Below are positions 25,216 to 35,496 of a DNA stretch of 64,000 bases, piece after piece (within the stretch, counting starts at the first letter, position 1; the number at the start of each line of letters is the position of its first letter). This stretch comes from Pseudoflavonifractor sp. An44 (lineage in GTDB: Bacteria > Bacillota > Clostridia > Oscillospirales > Oscillospiraceae). The notes under the pieces were generated by a model, which saw only the letters and a program-made list of their open reading frames with translations, searched no databases and was not told the origin of the DNA. Position numbers and translations under genes: made by a program. The DNA is taken from the NCBI RefSeq assembly GCF_002161675.1, contig NZ_NFIH01000014.1, positions 1-64,000 of the forward strand, in the 5' to 3' direction.

Positions 25216-28104
25216 TCACGTTCCAGCCTCCGCGACTTCCTCCGGGCGGGTTGTCATGATCTGATACAGGCTGGTGTCCTTCGGGAAGTGATCGACAAAG
25301 GGGATAATCACATTTCCGAAAAACAAAAGGCCCTCGCCGGGGCCGCTGTGGGTCACATAGGAAAGCTGCGTCGGGCTGATCCCAAGCTGTTTCGCCAGAA
25401 TTTGCCTGTCTCCCTGGGCCTGGTTCAACATGTAGATGAAATCCGAGTTTTCAAAGATATTCTCGATTTCACGGGAAGCCAGCAGGTCCTTCACATTTTG
25501 CGTCAGGCCGCTCGGAATCCCGCCCCATTTTCTGAACCGCTTCCAGATCTCAACGGAAAAAGCACCGGTCTGGCCTTTGAGCAGGAGATGAAATTCATCA
25601 ATATAGAACCAGGTCGTTTTATGCTTCTCCCGGTTGGCAGTAACGCGGTTCCACACGGCGTCCTGCATGATAAGCAGCCCGATCTCTTTTAAGGCTTTGC
25701 CCAGGGATTTAAGCTGGAAGCACAGGACGCGGTGGCTGTCCATGTCGATGTTGCTCCTATGATTAAACACATTTAAGCTGCCGTTGACATAGATTTCAAG
25801 GGCAGTGGCGATATTCTGGGCCTCCGGCTCGCTCTGCTTGCGAAGCAGCTCATACAGGTCCCCCAAAATCGGCATATTCTCCGGGCGGGGGTCCTGCAGG
25901 TAATCCCGGTAGACCAGGCGGGTGCAGCGGTCAATGATGGTTTTCTCGATAGGGGTAAGTCCATCCTTGCCGCCGATAATCAGATCACACAAAGAGAGGA
26001 CAAAATCGCTCTTTAATGTAATGGGGTTCTCGTCATCGCTGTAATCCAGGTTGATGTCCAGCGGATTGATATAGTTGGAGGAAGTGGGCGAAAGGTCAAT
26101 GACCTGCCCCTGTTTCCCAAAGCGTTTTACCAGCGGGCCATATTCATTTTCCGGGTCTGCGATGATAATAGAATCATCCGTCAGCAGGAACACGTTGACG
26201 ATCTCGCGCTTCGCGCTGAAAGATTTTCCGCTGTTGTGGACGACCAGCCCGTTTTCCAGCAGGAAATTCATATAGCGGGGGACGGTAAGGTCATACACCG
26301 GCACTTTCTTCGGCAGTTTCAGCACTGATACCCGCACCGCGGTATGGCCGCCGCTCAATTTCTGGCCTTCCTTCACATCCACCGCCTGCATATACTCCCC
26401 GGCGTCATCCATAATGAGATGGCTTTCCGTACAGCGGAAAGTGGTGCCGTCCTCCAAAGTGATCTGCTTTAAGACATCCGCATATTTCTCAATGCGAATA
26501 TCCCGCGCCATGGCAGTGATAATCTGGCCGGTTTCATCATCAAAGGTCTTGACCTCGATTTCCTCCACACCGCGGGCCAGCAGTTCCTCAAAGGAGGCGG
26601 CGCTGCCGTCTGCCAGGAGAATCCGGGTATCACCGGCAAAGCAGCCGGGCGTGCCAAGAAACAATCCGTTGGGGTTTTTCAGCAGCTTACGGTTCGCCAT
26701 AATCAGGTTTGAGGAAATGGCGTTGAGGCCGTAATACAATGCCTGCCCATCCTGGAACAATTCGCAGGTGGTAAAGGGTACGAAAATAGCGGTGCTGCTG
26801 GTGGTGAGTCCCCGCTGGATCTCGATCTGGTTCTGGCCCAGCGCCAGGGAGGACATAAGGCCCTGTTCCTGCTGATAGTCCAGGCGTTTCAGCGCGCAGT
26901 TATACTTTTGGGCAATGCCGGAAGCAGCCATAATGTCGCTGAACAGCTTTTGCCTTTTCGGGGCAATGTTCTGTACCAGCACCGTTACCAAAAACATACG
27001 CTCATTCCGGGATTGCAGATCTTGAAGCAGGTTTTGGGCTTCCTCCCCATAGGTGGCAAGGTCCGTGGGAATGATGTCCATATCATATCCGGCCCGCACC
27101 GCCTTTTTCTGTTCCTCGATCTTCATTTTCTGCAAATCGCTCATTTTCCGCTTGATATTGCGGATCGCCTGGGCCTGGTCGATAGACTGGATATGCAGGT
27201 TGATCGTCACCGCATCGTCCAGGTCCAAAAACTCTGCCAGCATCCGGTCCGTCAGCTCCGGCGCCAAAATCTGCAGAAAGGAGACAGCGCCGGAATACTC
27301 CCCAATGCGGAAAGTCTTACCGTCCTTTGAGAAGGTAAAGCTGGTGGGCGCGATAAAATCCTTTGTGGAAAGGCCGGTTTTGGCAAGGTCGCTCCAGGCA
27401 AACTTCAATTTCTCCTGCCCGCTGGGGTGGAGCTGGCTGTGCAGAAGCTCCAGCCGTTCCAGCCCGTTCAAAGAAGCCGCCTGGACGCCCAGGGTCTTAA
27501 AGTTGTTCAATACATCCGCTTCCACACGCTCCAGTCGCATTTTCGCGGTACGCAGGTCGTCCGCCTCAATGCCAAAGGTGATATATTTCCGTTTGGCAAG
27601 GCCGTTATTTCCTTTTTCAAGCTGGTTTTTGAGCATTTCCGCATACTCACGCCGGATGTCATCGTACTCGTCCCCCTGGGGCGGGATAGCAATGCTCTTG
27701 GAAAAGTCCTGCATATTGGCCCGCTGGTTGATAAAGGTGAGCTGGACGCTGATGGTGGAATCAAAGTAATTGAGGAAATCACAGTAATTCTCGAAAATCT
27801 GCGCCTTATCGTCTGCCTGGGCAAGCTGGTAGTTAATATCGAAAAACTGAATGGTCTTGGTATATAGCTTATCATTGACGCGGCAGATACCATCCTTGTA
27901 GATCTCCCGGTAGGGGATCGTCTGCTGGGCCGTCTGCGGCGCGTCCCGTTTTACTCCACTGAAAAAGCCGCCCTTGCCAGGCGGCTTCGCATGAGGCCCA
28001 GATTTCTTACCGGCCTTTTTTACTGCGGACCGGTTTTTTCGCGCCTGCTGGATGTTTGCCTGCAGGCGTTTTTCCTGCGCTTCCTGCTGTTTGGTTTTTG
28101 GCAA
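25216..28104 (-). CDS. virB4: VirB4-family T4SS ATPase interrupted by an intein
   Basis: A 962-residue frame from TTG 28104 (GGAGG 9 nt before). The VirB4/TraE-type ATPase powers substrate and pilus-like transport at the inner face of the membrane. The Walker A loop reads GTPG (484-487), then a 137-residue intein (488-624), then SGKS (625-628). Walker B is FYIDEFHLLL and the C-terminal NSDFIYMLNQAQGDRQIL is VirB4-typical. After splicing the protein would have 825 residues, normal for the family. Without splicing the P-loop is broken and the ATPase dead. It overlaps the prgI stop by about 98 nt, a usual arrangement in these operons. Confidence 0.93.
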   Translation of the reverse strand: MPKTKQQEAQEKRLQANIQQARKNRSAVKKAGKKSGPHAKPPGKGGFFSGVKRDAPQTAQQTIPYREIYKDGICRVNDKLYTKTIQFFDINYQLAQADDKAQIFENYCDFLNYFDSTISVQLTFINQRANMQDFSKSIAIPPQGDEYDDIRREYAEMLKNQLEKGNNGLAKRKYITFGIEADDLRTAKMRLERVEADVLNNFKTLGVQAASLNGLERLELLHSQLHPSGQEKLKFAWSDLAKTGLSTKDFIAPTSFTFSKDGKTFRIGEYSGAVSFLQILAPELTDRMLAEFLDLDDAVTINLHIQSIDQAQAIRNIKRKMSDLQKMKIEEQKKAVRAGYDMDIIPTDLATYGEEAQNLLQDLQSRNERMFLVTVLVQNIAPKRQKLFSDIMAASGIAQKYNCALKRLDYQQEQGLMSSLALGQNQIEIQRGLTTSSTAIFVPFTTCELFQDGQALYYGLNAISSNLIMANRKLLKNPNGLFLGTPGCFAGDTRILLADGSAASFEELLARGVEEIEVKTFDDETGQIITAMARDIRIEKYADVLKQITLEDGTTFRCTESHLIMDDAGEYMQAVDVKEGQKLSGGHTAVRVSVLKLPKKVPVYDLTVPRYMNFLLENGLVVHNSGKSFSAKREIVNVFLLTDDSIIIADPENEYGPLVKRFGKQGQVIDLSPTSSNYINPLDINLDYSDDENPITLKSDFVLSLCDLIIGGKDGLTPIEKTIIDRCTRLVYRDYLQDPRPENMPILGDLYELLRKQSEPEAQNIATALEIYVNGSLNVFNHRSNIDMDSHRVLCFQLKSLGKALKEIGLLIMQDAVWNRVTANREKHKTTWFYIDEFHLLLKGQTGAFSVEIWKRFRKWGGIPSGLTQNVKDLLASREIENIFENSDFIYMLNQAQGDRQILAKQLGISPTQLSYVTHSGPGEGLLFFGNVIIPFVDHFPKDTSLYQIMTTRPEEVAEAGT
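26233..26643 (-). other. Mini-intein in the VirB4 P-loop
   Basis: Residues 488-624 of the frame. Block A: CFAGDTRILLADG with Cys1; block B: FRCTESHLIMDD with the TxxH histidine; block F/G: VPVYDLTVPRYMNFLLENG then VVHN with penultimate His and terminal Asn, followed by Ser+1. All residues needed for Cys1/Ser+1 protein splicing are present. At 137 residues it lacks any homing endonuclease. It splits GTPG^SGKS, leaving the canonical Walker A after splicing. Hint fold and motifs are established knowledge; activity is inferred from intact residues. Confidence 0.93.
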
Positions 28105-28438
28105 TACTTATTTCCTCCTTCTTCGACATGATTTTATAAAAGTTCCGGGTCTTGTATGGGCGCGTCTCCGGCCACAGCCGGTGCCGGATCATATTTTTCA
28201 GAATCTTCTCCGCTGGCTGGCCGTCGCGCTCATACATTGCCATAAAGAAAAAGGGCATCATCAGCCCGATCATCAAAAGCACCGAAGCGGTATTTCCGAT
28301 CACCGTGCGGGTGAAAAAATACACCGGCAGGCCAACCGCCCCGGCAATGCTGAAAAAAATAAGCTGCCTTTTGGTCAGATTAAAGGCAACTTTGGTCTTA
28401 ACCTTCGTCAAATCTTTTGGAACCGGTACATAGGGCAA
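28007..28438 (-). CDS. prgI: PrgI-family T4SS membrane protein
   Basis: About 143 residues from TTG 28438 (MPYVPVPKDLTKVKTKVAFN as read after initiation), with AAGAAGG upstream. Two membrane segments (LIFFSIAGAVGLPVYFF and ASVLLMIGLMMPFFFMAMY) and the sequence DGQPAEKILKNMIRHRLWP are PrgI hallmarks. PrgI is the VirB3-like inner-membrane partner of VirB4; the two genes are adjacent and overlap here. The C-terminal Lys/Ala-rich tail lies in the overlap. A longer start at 28504 lacks a ribosome site. Confidence 0.88.
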   Translation of the reverse strand: MPYVPVPKDLTKVKTKVAFNLTKRQLIFFSIAGAVGLPVYFFTRTVIGNTASVLLMIGLMMPFFFMAMYERDGQPAEKILKNMIRHRLWPETRPYKTRNFYKIMSKKEEISIAKNQTAGSAGKTPAGKHPAGAKKPVRSKKGR

Positions 28439-28542
28439 AAAATCACCTTCTTTCTTATCCGTATCATAAATTCCCTGTATGACGCAGGTCGTACAGGGAA
28501 CCACAATGCAATTCTGTCAGATCATCAAAAAAGCAGTCCCCG

Positions 28543-29292
28543 TTACCGAACCTGGGGATCTCGATTTTCTTTAGCATGGGAACCTTGTGTACTTACCTGT
28601 TGGGCGGCTTTCTGCAGCCGGTCATGTACCGACTCCCGCGCCGTTGTCGCTCCCTTCTGGGCAAGATATTCCGGGCTGCTCTGAATATCTCCGATATATT
28701 CCTCCAGAAGATCATCCATATCAATCAGGTCAGATACCGGCTTCGGCCATCTGTCGGCAAGATATTTCAAGGGATTTTCCAGCGAAAGCAGTGCTTCCAC
28801 CTCATTTTTTTCAAATGTCATACCCCGCGTTACATAGGCGTAGACATCCTGCGCAGCCGCAATCTCCGGGGCCTTTGCAATCAATATCTCTTTATCCATG
28901 GAGAGCCAATCATCCCGAAGGCTCACCCAATTTTGCCCCAGGCGTTTTATCAGGCCAAGCATCCGGTCCGGGGACGTTTCCTCGTTGATCTGCTCAAACC
29001 TCTGGAAAGCGTCAATTTTATCCAGCAATTCGCAAATTGGAAAACTATGTTCGTGCGTGTTTTCCTCCCAGCACCAGTGAGCCACATCCAGCGGGTCTTG
29101 AAAAGACAGCAGAGCTTCTACCTCCGCTGGTGTAAATTCATGCTCGACTTTCAGATAATAGTGCAGAGCCGCCAAATCCTGCAATTCATAGATACTGCCG
29201 ATATTCGTGCTGTCCAGCATATCCGCGTGTATTGACAGGCAATCGTCCAGCCTATCCATCAACAGTTTTTTCGCATCCTGTTCCAAGCTCAA
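28543..29292 (-). CDS. DUF3848-like protein with duplicated motif
   Basis: About 250 residues from TTG (29292 or 29286) coupled to the stop of the methylase gene. Two repeats of one unit are visible: FTPAEVEALLSFQDPLDVAH and FEKNEVEALLSLENPLKYLA. This pattern resembles DUF3848 proteins of Firmicutes ICEs. No catalytic motif. It lies inside the T4SS operon, so it is probably needed for, or regulates, transfer; nothing more can be said. Confidence 0.6.
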   Translation of the reverse strand: MSLEQDAKKLLMDRLDDCLSIHADMLDSTNIGSIYELQDLAALHYYLKVEHEFTPAEVEALLSFQDPLDVAHWCWEENTHEHSFPICELLDKIDAFQRFEQINEETSPDRMLGLIKRLGQNWVSLRDDWLSMDKEILIAKAPEIAAAQDVYAYVTRGMTFEKNEVEALLSLENPLKYLADRWPKPVSDLIDMDDLLEEYIGDIQSSPEYLAQKGATTARESVHDRLQKAAQQVSTQGSHAKENRDPQVR

Positions 29293-29852
29293 ATTTCCTC
29301 CTTTCCCGCCGGGAGGGTGATCGTGCAATCGACTTCGTTGCCCCAGACATCCCAACCCGGCGTTTTCTGGCGGGCAAAAAGCTCTACCCTGGGCTGGTCG
29401 CCCATCAGCTTGACGATCTTATCCCGCACAATATCCGGCTTTTTGCTGTGCTGCTCGATATGGGAAATGACAAATTGATGGATTCCGGCGCTCTGCCGTT
29501 TGGGATGGCCGCGGGTAGCCAGAAGGCACACCTCCGCGTTAGAGCGCGTCCAGAACCCCATACCGTAAAACCAGGTATCAGCTTTGCGGTTTTGTTTCAG
29601 CCACAGGAAGGCCAGCGTTTTATACTGGAATCCCCAGGCGTCAATGACGCGGAACGCTTCTTTAAGCTGGGGAAACGTACCCCAAAGAAAAAGTGCGCTG
29701 TCCTTGGCCGCAAGGTCCGCAACCGGAAGCGCACAGATTTCCTCAATGCTCATCGTGGGATAATGGTTTTCCGCAACTCCATGGCCCCGCTTCATATCGT
29801 ACCGCCACGGCGGGTCCGCATAGATGATCCCGTATTTTTTATCCTCCGGCAT
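29289..29852 (-). CDS. MT-A70-family adenine methyltransferase
   Basis: A 187-residue methyltransferase with the DPPW active-site motif (YADPPWRYD, residues 11-19) and FLWGTFPQLKEA, typical of the MT-A70 group that makes N6-methyladenine in DNA or RNA. Located between spoVG-like and DUF3848-like genes in the transfer operon, it probably methylates element DNA against restriction in the recipient (inference). Start overlaps the upstream stop by 1 nt. Confidence 0.88.
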   Translation of the reverse strand: MPEDKKYGIIYADPPWRYDMKRGHGVAENHYPTMSIEEICALPVADLAAKDSALFLWGTFPQLKEAFRVIDAWGFQYKTLAFLWLKQNRKADTWFYGMGFWTRSNAEVCLLATRGHPKRQSAGIHQFVISHIEQHSKKPDIVRDKIVKLMGDQPRVELFARQKTPGWDVWGNEVDCTITLPAGKEEI

Positions 29853-30301
29853 CAGCGGGAGGGGCCGTCTTTAGAGGCGGCTGCCTTCACCGGCTGGCTT
29901 TTCACCTTACCGGCGTTCTCTTTCAAAGCCCCGGAGAGGGAAGGACGGTCATTCATCCCCCTGGCAGCTTCCAAAGTGGCCTGCATTTTTTCAATGGCAG
30001 CGCCATACCCCTCCGCAACAGCCTCATTAAGCTGCTTTCGGAAATCTGCCGTAATCGGCTTGCAGATGTCCCTCCAGTTCCCGTTTCCGTCCTGCTGGGA
30101 AGGCATGTTGACATACAGCCCTTTCTCACTGGCGCAGACCTTCAAGCCTTCCACCACAAAGCAATCGTTGATGGTAATGGCCGCAAAGCCTACCAGGTTT
30201 TCTTTGGGGGTAATCGGGCGCACCCGGACATCCAGCTTCAAAGGCATGGCATCGTTTTTCTCCTGTGCGGCTTTGGAAGCAGTAGTATTTGTATTGCTCA
30301 T
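29852..30301 (-). CDS. SpoVG-family DNA/RNA-binding protein
   Basis: A 149-residue protein. Residues about 20-100 (LDVRVRPITPKENLVGFAAI, CFVVEGLKVCASEKGLYVNM) match SpoVG, a small nucleic-acid-binding regulator. ICE versions carry an extra tail, here with RPSLSGAL followed by a Lys/Ala/Pro stretch ending GPSR, the shared tail motif of this element. Good ribosome site (AGGAGG, 8 nt). Likely a regulator or DNA-associated factor in transfer. Confidence 0.85.
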   Translation of the reverse strand: MSNTNTTASKAAQEKNDAMPLKLDVRVRPITPKENLVGFAAITINDCFVVEGLKVCASEKGLYVNMPSQQDGNGNWRDICKPITADFRKQLNEAVAEGYGAAIEKMQATLEAARGMNDRPSLSGALKENAGKVKSQPVKAAASKDGPSR

Positions 30302-30338
30302 GGAAAATCCTCCTTAAATTTGAATGATATAAGCACAA

Positions 30339-31202
30339 TCAATGTGCATTGAATATTGATTTGGATAACGAGCCTGTCTTAAACAGGGCAAAGGCCAGCA
30401 GCACCGTATAGCCTGCTGTACCCCAGATTGCACCATGCACGCTGCTGGAAGATGGGATGGATTGTACCAGCACCGCATAGATCGCAACGCAGATTAAAAT
30501 TAGGAATCCCTGGAAGCCAAGGGCAAACAGGGAGCGCAGGTAATTCGTCCCCATCGCTCCCCATTCGCGGTTGGCAAGTGTGGAAAAAGGAATCGGCGCA
30601 ATGCTCACGGTCAAATAAATCTCTATCATTCTGCCGTAAACAATCACGAAAATCACGATAGACAAAATCCACATGCACAGGTTGATGATGTTAGTTTCCA
30701 GCCAAAGGCCGATCAGTTCCCAGATCCCCATAGCTTGAAGCTGTGTTTCCAGATTGGCCATGGACGCGGCCACATCCAGATTTCCGTTGATGATCCCCGA
30801 ACTGTTCGCCACAACCGTCTGCGCCACATCGAATACGGCCATCACAATCGTAAAGCAGTTGGTGAGCAGATAGGTGGCAACGAAGGTCTTGAACACCCAC
30901 TTAAAAATGTTGAAGGTGTCAAATTCGTGCATGTTGTTTTTCTCAAGAATCATCTGGATCAACTCATATACCAGCACAAAGGTAAGGATTATGCCAGCAA
31001 TGGGCAGCACCACCGTTTCCGATAGCGTCTGGATCATATTGAAAACACCGCTGTTCCAGCCCTGGGGTGTCTGGCCTACCTGCGCGGCCACATCGGTTAC
31101 TTGGTTGTTGACCGATTCAAAGATTCCCGTAAATTGTCCTGTGATGGCGTCGATTAAGCCCTGTTTTATCCAGTCTGTTATCCAGCCAAATAACCAGTCC
31201 AT
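30339..31202 (-). CDS. CD0415/CD1112-family VirB6/TrbL-like channel protein
   Basis: A 287-residue polytopic protein: amphipathic N-terminus (MDWLFGWITDWIKQGLIDAI), then six or so membrane segments (VVLPIAGIILTFVLVYELI, FKTFVATYLLTNCFTIVMAV, WILSIVIFVIVYGRMIEIYL, ALGFQGFLILICVAIYAVLV). IAPIPFSTLANREWGAMG is a conserved loop. Family members are the VirB6-like inner-membrane pore component. It follows the maff2 gene, here split by element A. Confidence 0.88.
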   Translation of the reverse strand: MDWLFGWITDWIKQGLIDAITGQFTGIFESVNNQVTDVAAQVGQTPQGWNSGVFNMIQTLSETVVLPIAGIILTFVLVYELIQMILEKNNMHEFDTFNIFKWVFKTFVATYLLTNCFTIVMAVFDVAQTVVANSSGIINGNLDVAASMANLETQLQAMGIWELIGLWLETNIINLCMWILSIVIFVIVYGRMIEIYLTVSIAPIPFSTLANREWGAMGTNYLRSLFALGFQGFLILICVAIYAVLVQSIPSSSSVHGAIWGTAGYTVLLAFALFKTGSLSKSIFNAH

Positions 31203-31208
31203 GGACGA

Positions 31209-31301
31209 TTAGAACAAGCCCGACAGAAGCGGAATCAGTGTCATCCCTACCACTGCGATACCGCCGCCAGCCATGAGCTGTTTCATACCCTGGCTTTTTG
31301 C
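31209..31301 (-). pseudogene. Maff2 family protein, 3' part (split by element A)
   Basis: The frame gives KSQGMKQLMAGGGIAVVGMT and then LIPLLSGLF before TAA. Joined to 42648-42769 at the GC core it yields an intact 70-residue Maff2 protein, a small two-segment membrane protein encoded between virD4 and the VirB6-like gene in Tn1549-like ICEs (VirB2-like pilin candidates). The 5' part is 11.3 kb away, so the gene is off until element A excises. Confidence 0.9.
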
Positions 31302-31347
31302 TTATGTGTGATAAAGAAGCAATAGAAGTGCAAAAAATTTTGCCGTT

Positions 31348-31380
31348 CCTATCCGACACTTGGCCATTGTGTCGGATAGG
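31348..31380. terminator. Perfect 12-bp hairpin at element A left end
   Basis: CCTATCCGACAC / GTGTCGGATAGG with a 9-nt loop, immediately after the recombinase stop codon. No strong T-run follows, so it might serve as a terminator shielding the end of the element or as a structural part of the attachment region. Confidence 0.5.
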
Positions 31381-31388
31381 TCGGGCGG

Positions 31389-33076
<1,688 letters not shown>

Positions 33077-33220
33077 TATAGCGGCAAAAGTGTAAAATCT
33101 GATTCTTTATGATTTGTAAAATTGCCGATTTTTGTGTAGCGATTTATTGTTTTCATTTTCTTGTGTAAATATTTATAAATCCGTGTTATGATATTAAAAA
33201 TAAATTTACGGGGTGGAGAA

Positions 33221-33526
33221 ATGAAAAATGTAATTATTAGCGCCGATGGTGATAGAATGGTTTATTCTGTTCCGAACATTGTAGCTGACAATCTAACCGA
33301 ATACTGCATTGAATTTTGTGATAAATGGCTTAGAACAAGTTCCCACGCAAAAAAATATAGGATTAACGGTGGCCTATGTTACAATGAGCGGGATTTCATT
33401 GAGTATCTCAACAGATTCATATTTCCCAAAGAGCAATCGGTGTTTATTGAAAATCTTGGTCCAATAGGGATTGATGAATTACCAATACCAGAACGCTACA
33501 AGGATTGTCCTATGTTTAATTTCTAA
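33221..33526 (+). CDS. Small AT-rich unknown protein
   Basis: A 101-residue protein from ATG 33221 behind GGGGTGGAGAA; the ATG at 33188 lacks a site. It is AT-rich, acidic and without a recognised motif (contains GGLCYNERDFIEYLNRFIFP). It is the only plus-strand gene in element A and is followed by a bidirectional terminator, so it is an independent cargo or regulatory unit. Confidence 0.55.
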   Translation: MKNVIISADGDRMVYSVPNIVADNLTEYCIEFCDKWLRTSSHAKKYRINGGLCYNERDFIEYLNRFIFPKEQSVFIENLGPIGIDELPIPERYKDCPMFNF

Positions 33527-33533
33527 AAGATAT

Positions 33534-33569
33534 AAAAAGCGGCCACGCTCCCCGGCATGGCCGCTTTTT
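33534..33569. terminator. Bidirectional terminator in element A
   Basis: AAAAAGCGGCCA / TGGCCGCTTTTT, a perfect 12-bp stem with A and T runs on either side, between the convergent small plus-strand gene and the TnpW-like gene. Confidence 0.85.
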
Positions 33570-33581
33570 CCATGCCCCGGC

Positions 33582-33776
33582 TCACGCCGGATAAGTTGGC
33601 TCCTGTGTAGCAGCGGCTTCCGCTTCCAGTACCCGCGCCATTTTGTCGGCAGCGGTGGTCGTGGTGTCTTTCTTGAAATAGCCGGACACGACAAGGACGG
33701 AATTGCCCATGCGGATTTCCGTCACGCAGTCGGGGCGGCGGGCGGTGCGGGTGTCGTGCTGCTTGTTATCTGCCAT
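33582..33776 (-). CDS. TnpW-family transposon protein
   Basis: A 64-residue protein starting MADNKQHDTRTARRP at ATG 33776, behind AAAGGAG. The core (DCVTEIRMGNSVLVVSGYF then a charged helix) matches the small TnpW-like proteins encoded in Tn4451/Tn5397-type serine-recombinase elements. A second member lies in element B at 50549-50728. Role unknown. Confidence 0.75.
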   Translation of the reverse strand: MADNKQHDTRTARRPDCVTEIRMGNSVLVVSGYFKKDTTTTAADKMARVLEAEAAATQEPTYPA

Positions 33777-33790
33777 AGGCAATACTCCTT

Positions 33791-34633
33791 TCACTCGTTC
33801 ATCAGTTCTTTCAAAAGCCCCAGCTTGTCCTGCGCGGCCTTTTTGCGGAAATTGCCGCCGGTACAGCACACCGGGGGACACATTTCCAGCACCCGGTCAT
33901 AAATCCGGGAATGGGCGGTGTCTTTTGGGTGCTGCAACTCTGAAAGCGTGAGGTTGGTCGTGACGATCAGCGGCTTGCGGCTGCGGTAACGGCTGTCAAT
34001 CACATTGAAAACCTGTTCCAGCCCGTATTCTGTCCCGCGCTCCATGCCGAAGTCGTCAAGGATAAGCAGCGGATAGCGGCAAAGGCGGGAAATATATTCA
34101 TTCCTGCCCTCAAAGCTGGCGGCAAGGTCATTGAGGATAAGGGCAAAATTCGTCATATAGACGGGGATTTCTTTCTCCATGAGGGCGTTTGCGATACAGC
34201 CCGCAAGGTAACTCTTGCCGGTGCCGACGCTCCCCCAGAACAGGCAGCCCACATTCCCGGCGTATGCCCGTTCCCAGTTCTTCACATAGTTACGCGCCCG
34301 GATTGCCTGCGGGTTCTGGCCGTTGTCGTTCTCAAAAGTCCAGTCCCGCATGGCGGGGTCGGTAAAGCCCCGGCGTTTCAAGTCCTCTACGGTGTCAAGG
34401 TGCTTTTGTCGTTTCTCGGCGGCTTCCCGTTCCTCACGGGCGGCTCTCTGGCAGTCGCACTCTGCCGGGTGGCGGTCACGGCCAAAGACAGCGGCCTTGT
34501 CCGGCGCAAAATAGGCTTCTTTCGGCTTATGGCACTTGCCGCAGTACAGTAAACCGTCCTCGCCGGTGTAGTCCTCCGGCTCCGGGGTGGTGGCGGTCAA
34601 TCTGTCAATCATTTCTGAAAATGTGGTGTTCAT
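33791..34633 (-). CDS. DnaC/IstB-like ATP-binding protein
   Basis: A 280-residue protein starting MNTTFSEMIDRL. An N-terminal zinc cluster (YCGKCHKPKEAYF, CDCQRAA) precedes an AAA+ domain with Walker A GSVGTGKSYLAG, Walker B LLILDDFGME and sensor 1 PLIVTTNL. Such proteins load replicative helicase; on this element it probably supports replication of the excised circle together with the adjacent RepA-like protein, whose stop overlaps this start by 4 nt. Confidence 0.88.
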   Translation of the reverse strand: MNTTFSEMIDRLTATTPEPEDYTGEDGLLYCGKCHKPKEAYFAPDKAAVFGRDRHPAECDCQRAAREEREAAEKRQKHLDTVEDLKRRGFTDPAMRDWTFENDNGQNPQAIRARNYVKNWERAYAGNVGCLFWGSVGTGKSYLAGCIANALMEKEIPVYMTNFALILNDLAASFEGRNEYISRLCRYPLLILDDFGMERGTEYGLEQVFNVIDSRYRSRKPLIVTTNLTLSELQHPKDTAHSRIYDRVLEMCPPVCCTGGNFRKKAAQDKLGLLKELMNE

Positions 34634-35376
34634 AGGCTCTCTCCCTCCTTGAATGAGTAATCGGGGACGCCCTGTTTTGCGGCTCCCTTTCTGTCCCGGT
34701 CTGCCCACATACGGACAGCGGCGGCATAGTTGCGGTAATCTTTCCCGGTGGCGGCGATATACTGGCTCAATTCCTCAATGAACCGTTCCAGCCTGTCGGG
34801 GTAGTCCTCTTTCAGTTCTGCGTATTCTGTTTCTGACAGGAAAATATTCTGGTATCTGCCAAAAGCTGCGGGCGGCTCCCCACTCGCTCCCATTGTTTGG
34901 TTCTCTGTAAGGTTGTTTATAGTAGTTTGGTTAGGGGACGGTTTTCCGACCATCATAAGGTCGGTTTTCTGACCATCAGTAGGTCGGTTTTCCGGCTCTG
35001 TGAGGGTCGGTTTTCCGGCCATCAGTTGGTCGGAAAACTGTACCTGTGGCACACGTGGCACTTTCACATATAGCCGGTTCGGTGCGGAGAAGCCGCCCCG
35101 TTCCCGTTCCAAAAGCCCCGCCATGTCCAGTTCGTTAAGCGCCCCCTTTATGGTGGTGCTGCCTTTATCCAGTATTTCGGCTATCTCCGCGATGGGATAG
35201 ATAATATAAATCCTGCCCTTGTCGTCCTGCCACTTGTTTTTCTGTGAGAGGGTTGAGCGGTCTAACAGAAGCGAATACAGCAGCTTGGCGGTCTGGGAAA
35301 TCTCCATTTTCAGCAGGAAACGGGGATAAGGCAGAAAGAGAGGCAGCGGCGTGTCTGCCATGATATAATCAGCGAT
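34630..35376 (-). CDS. Replication initiator A family protein
   Basis: About 248 residues. The N-terminal winged-helix domain (TPLPLFLPYPRFLLKMEISQ, KLLYSLLLDRSTLSQKNKWQ, STTIKGALNELDMAGLLERE) is typical of RepA-type initiators of Firmicutes elements; the C-terminus resembles DnaD-like regions. It lies directly before the DnaC-like gene. The start is odd: GGGAGG is followed 8 nt later by ATC (35376), giving IADYIMADTPL; the first ATG (35361) is too far from the site (about 22 nt). Confidence 0.85.
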   Translation of the reverse strand: MADYIMADTPLPLFLPYPRFLLKMEISQTAKLLYSLLLDRSTLSQKNKWQDDKGRIYIIYPIAEIAEILDKGSTTIKGALNELDMAGLLERERGGFSAPNRLYVKVPRVPQVQFSDQLMAGKPTLTEPENRPTDGQKTDLMMVGKPSPNQTTINNLTENQTMGASGEPPAAFGRYQNIFLSETEYAELKEDYPDRLERFIEELSQYIAATGKDYRNYAAAVRMWADRDRKGAAKQGVPDYSFKEGESL

Positions 35377-35496
35377 AGTATCACCTCCCTGTGTTCGGGT
35401 TGATTTTGGCAGTTTGTCACGCATTAGGACGGCGTTTCCGGTGGAAAAGGATAAATGTATCGCGCACCCTTTGACACCCACGAAAAAAGCCTTGAT

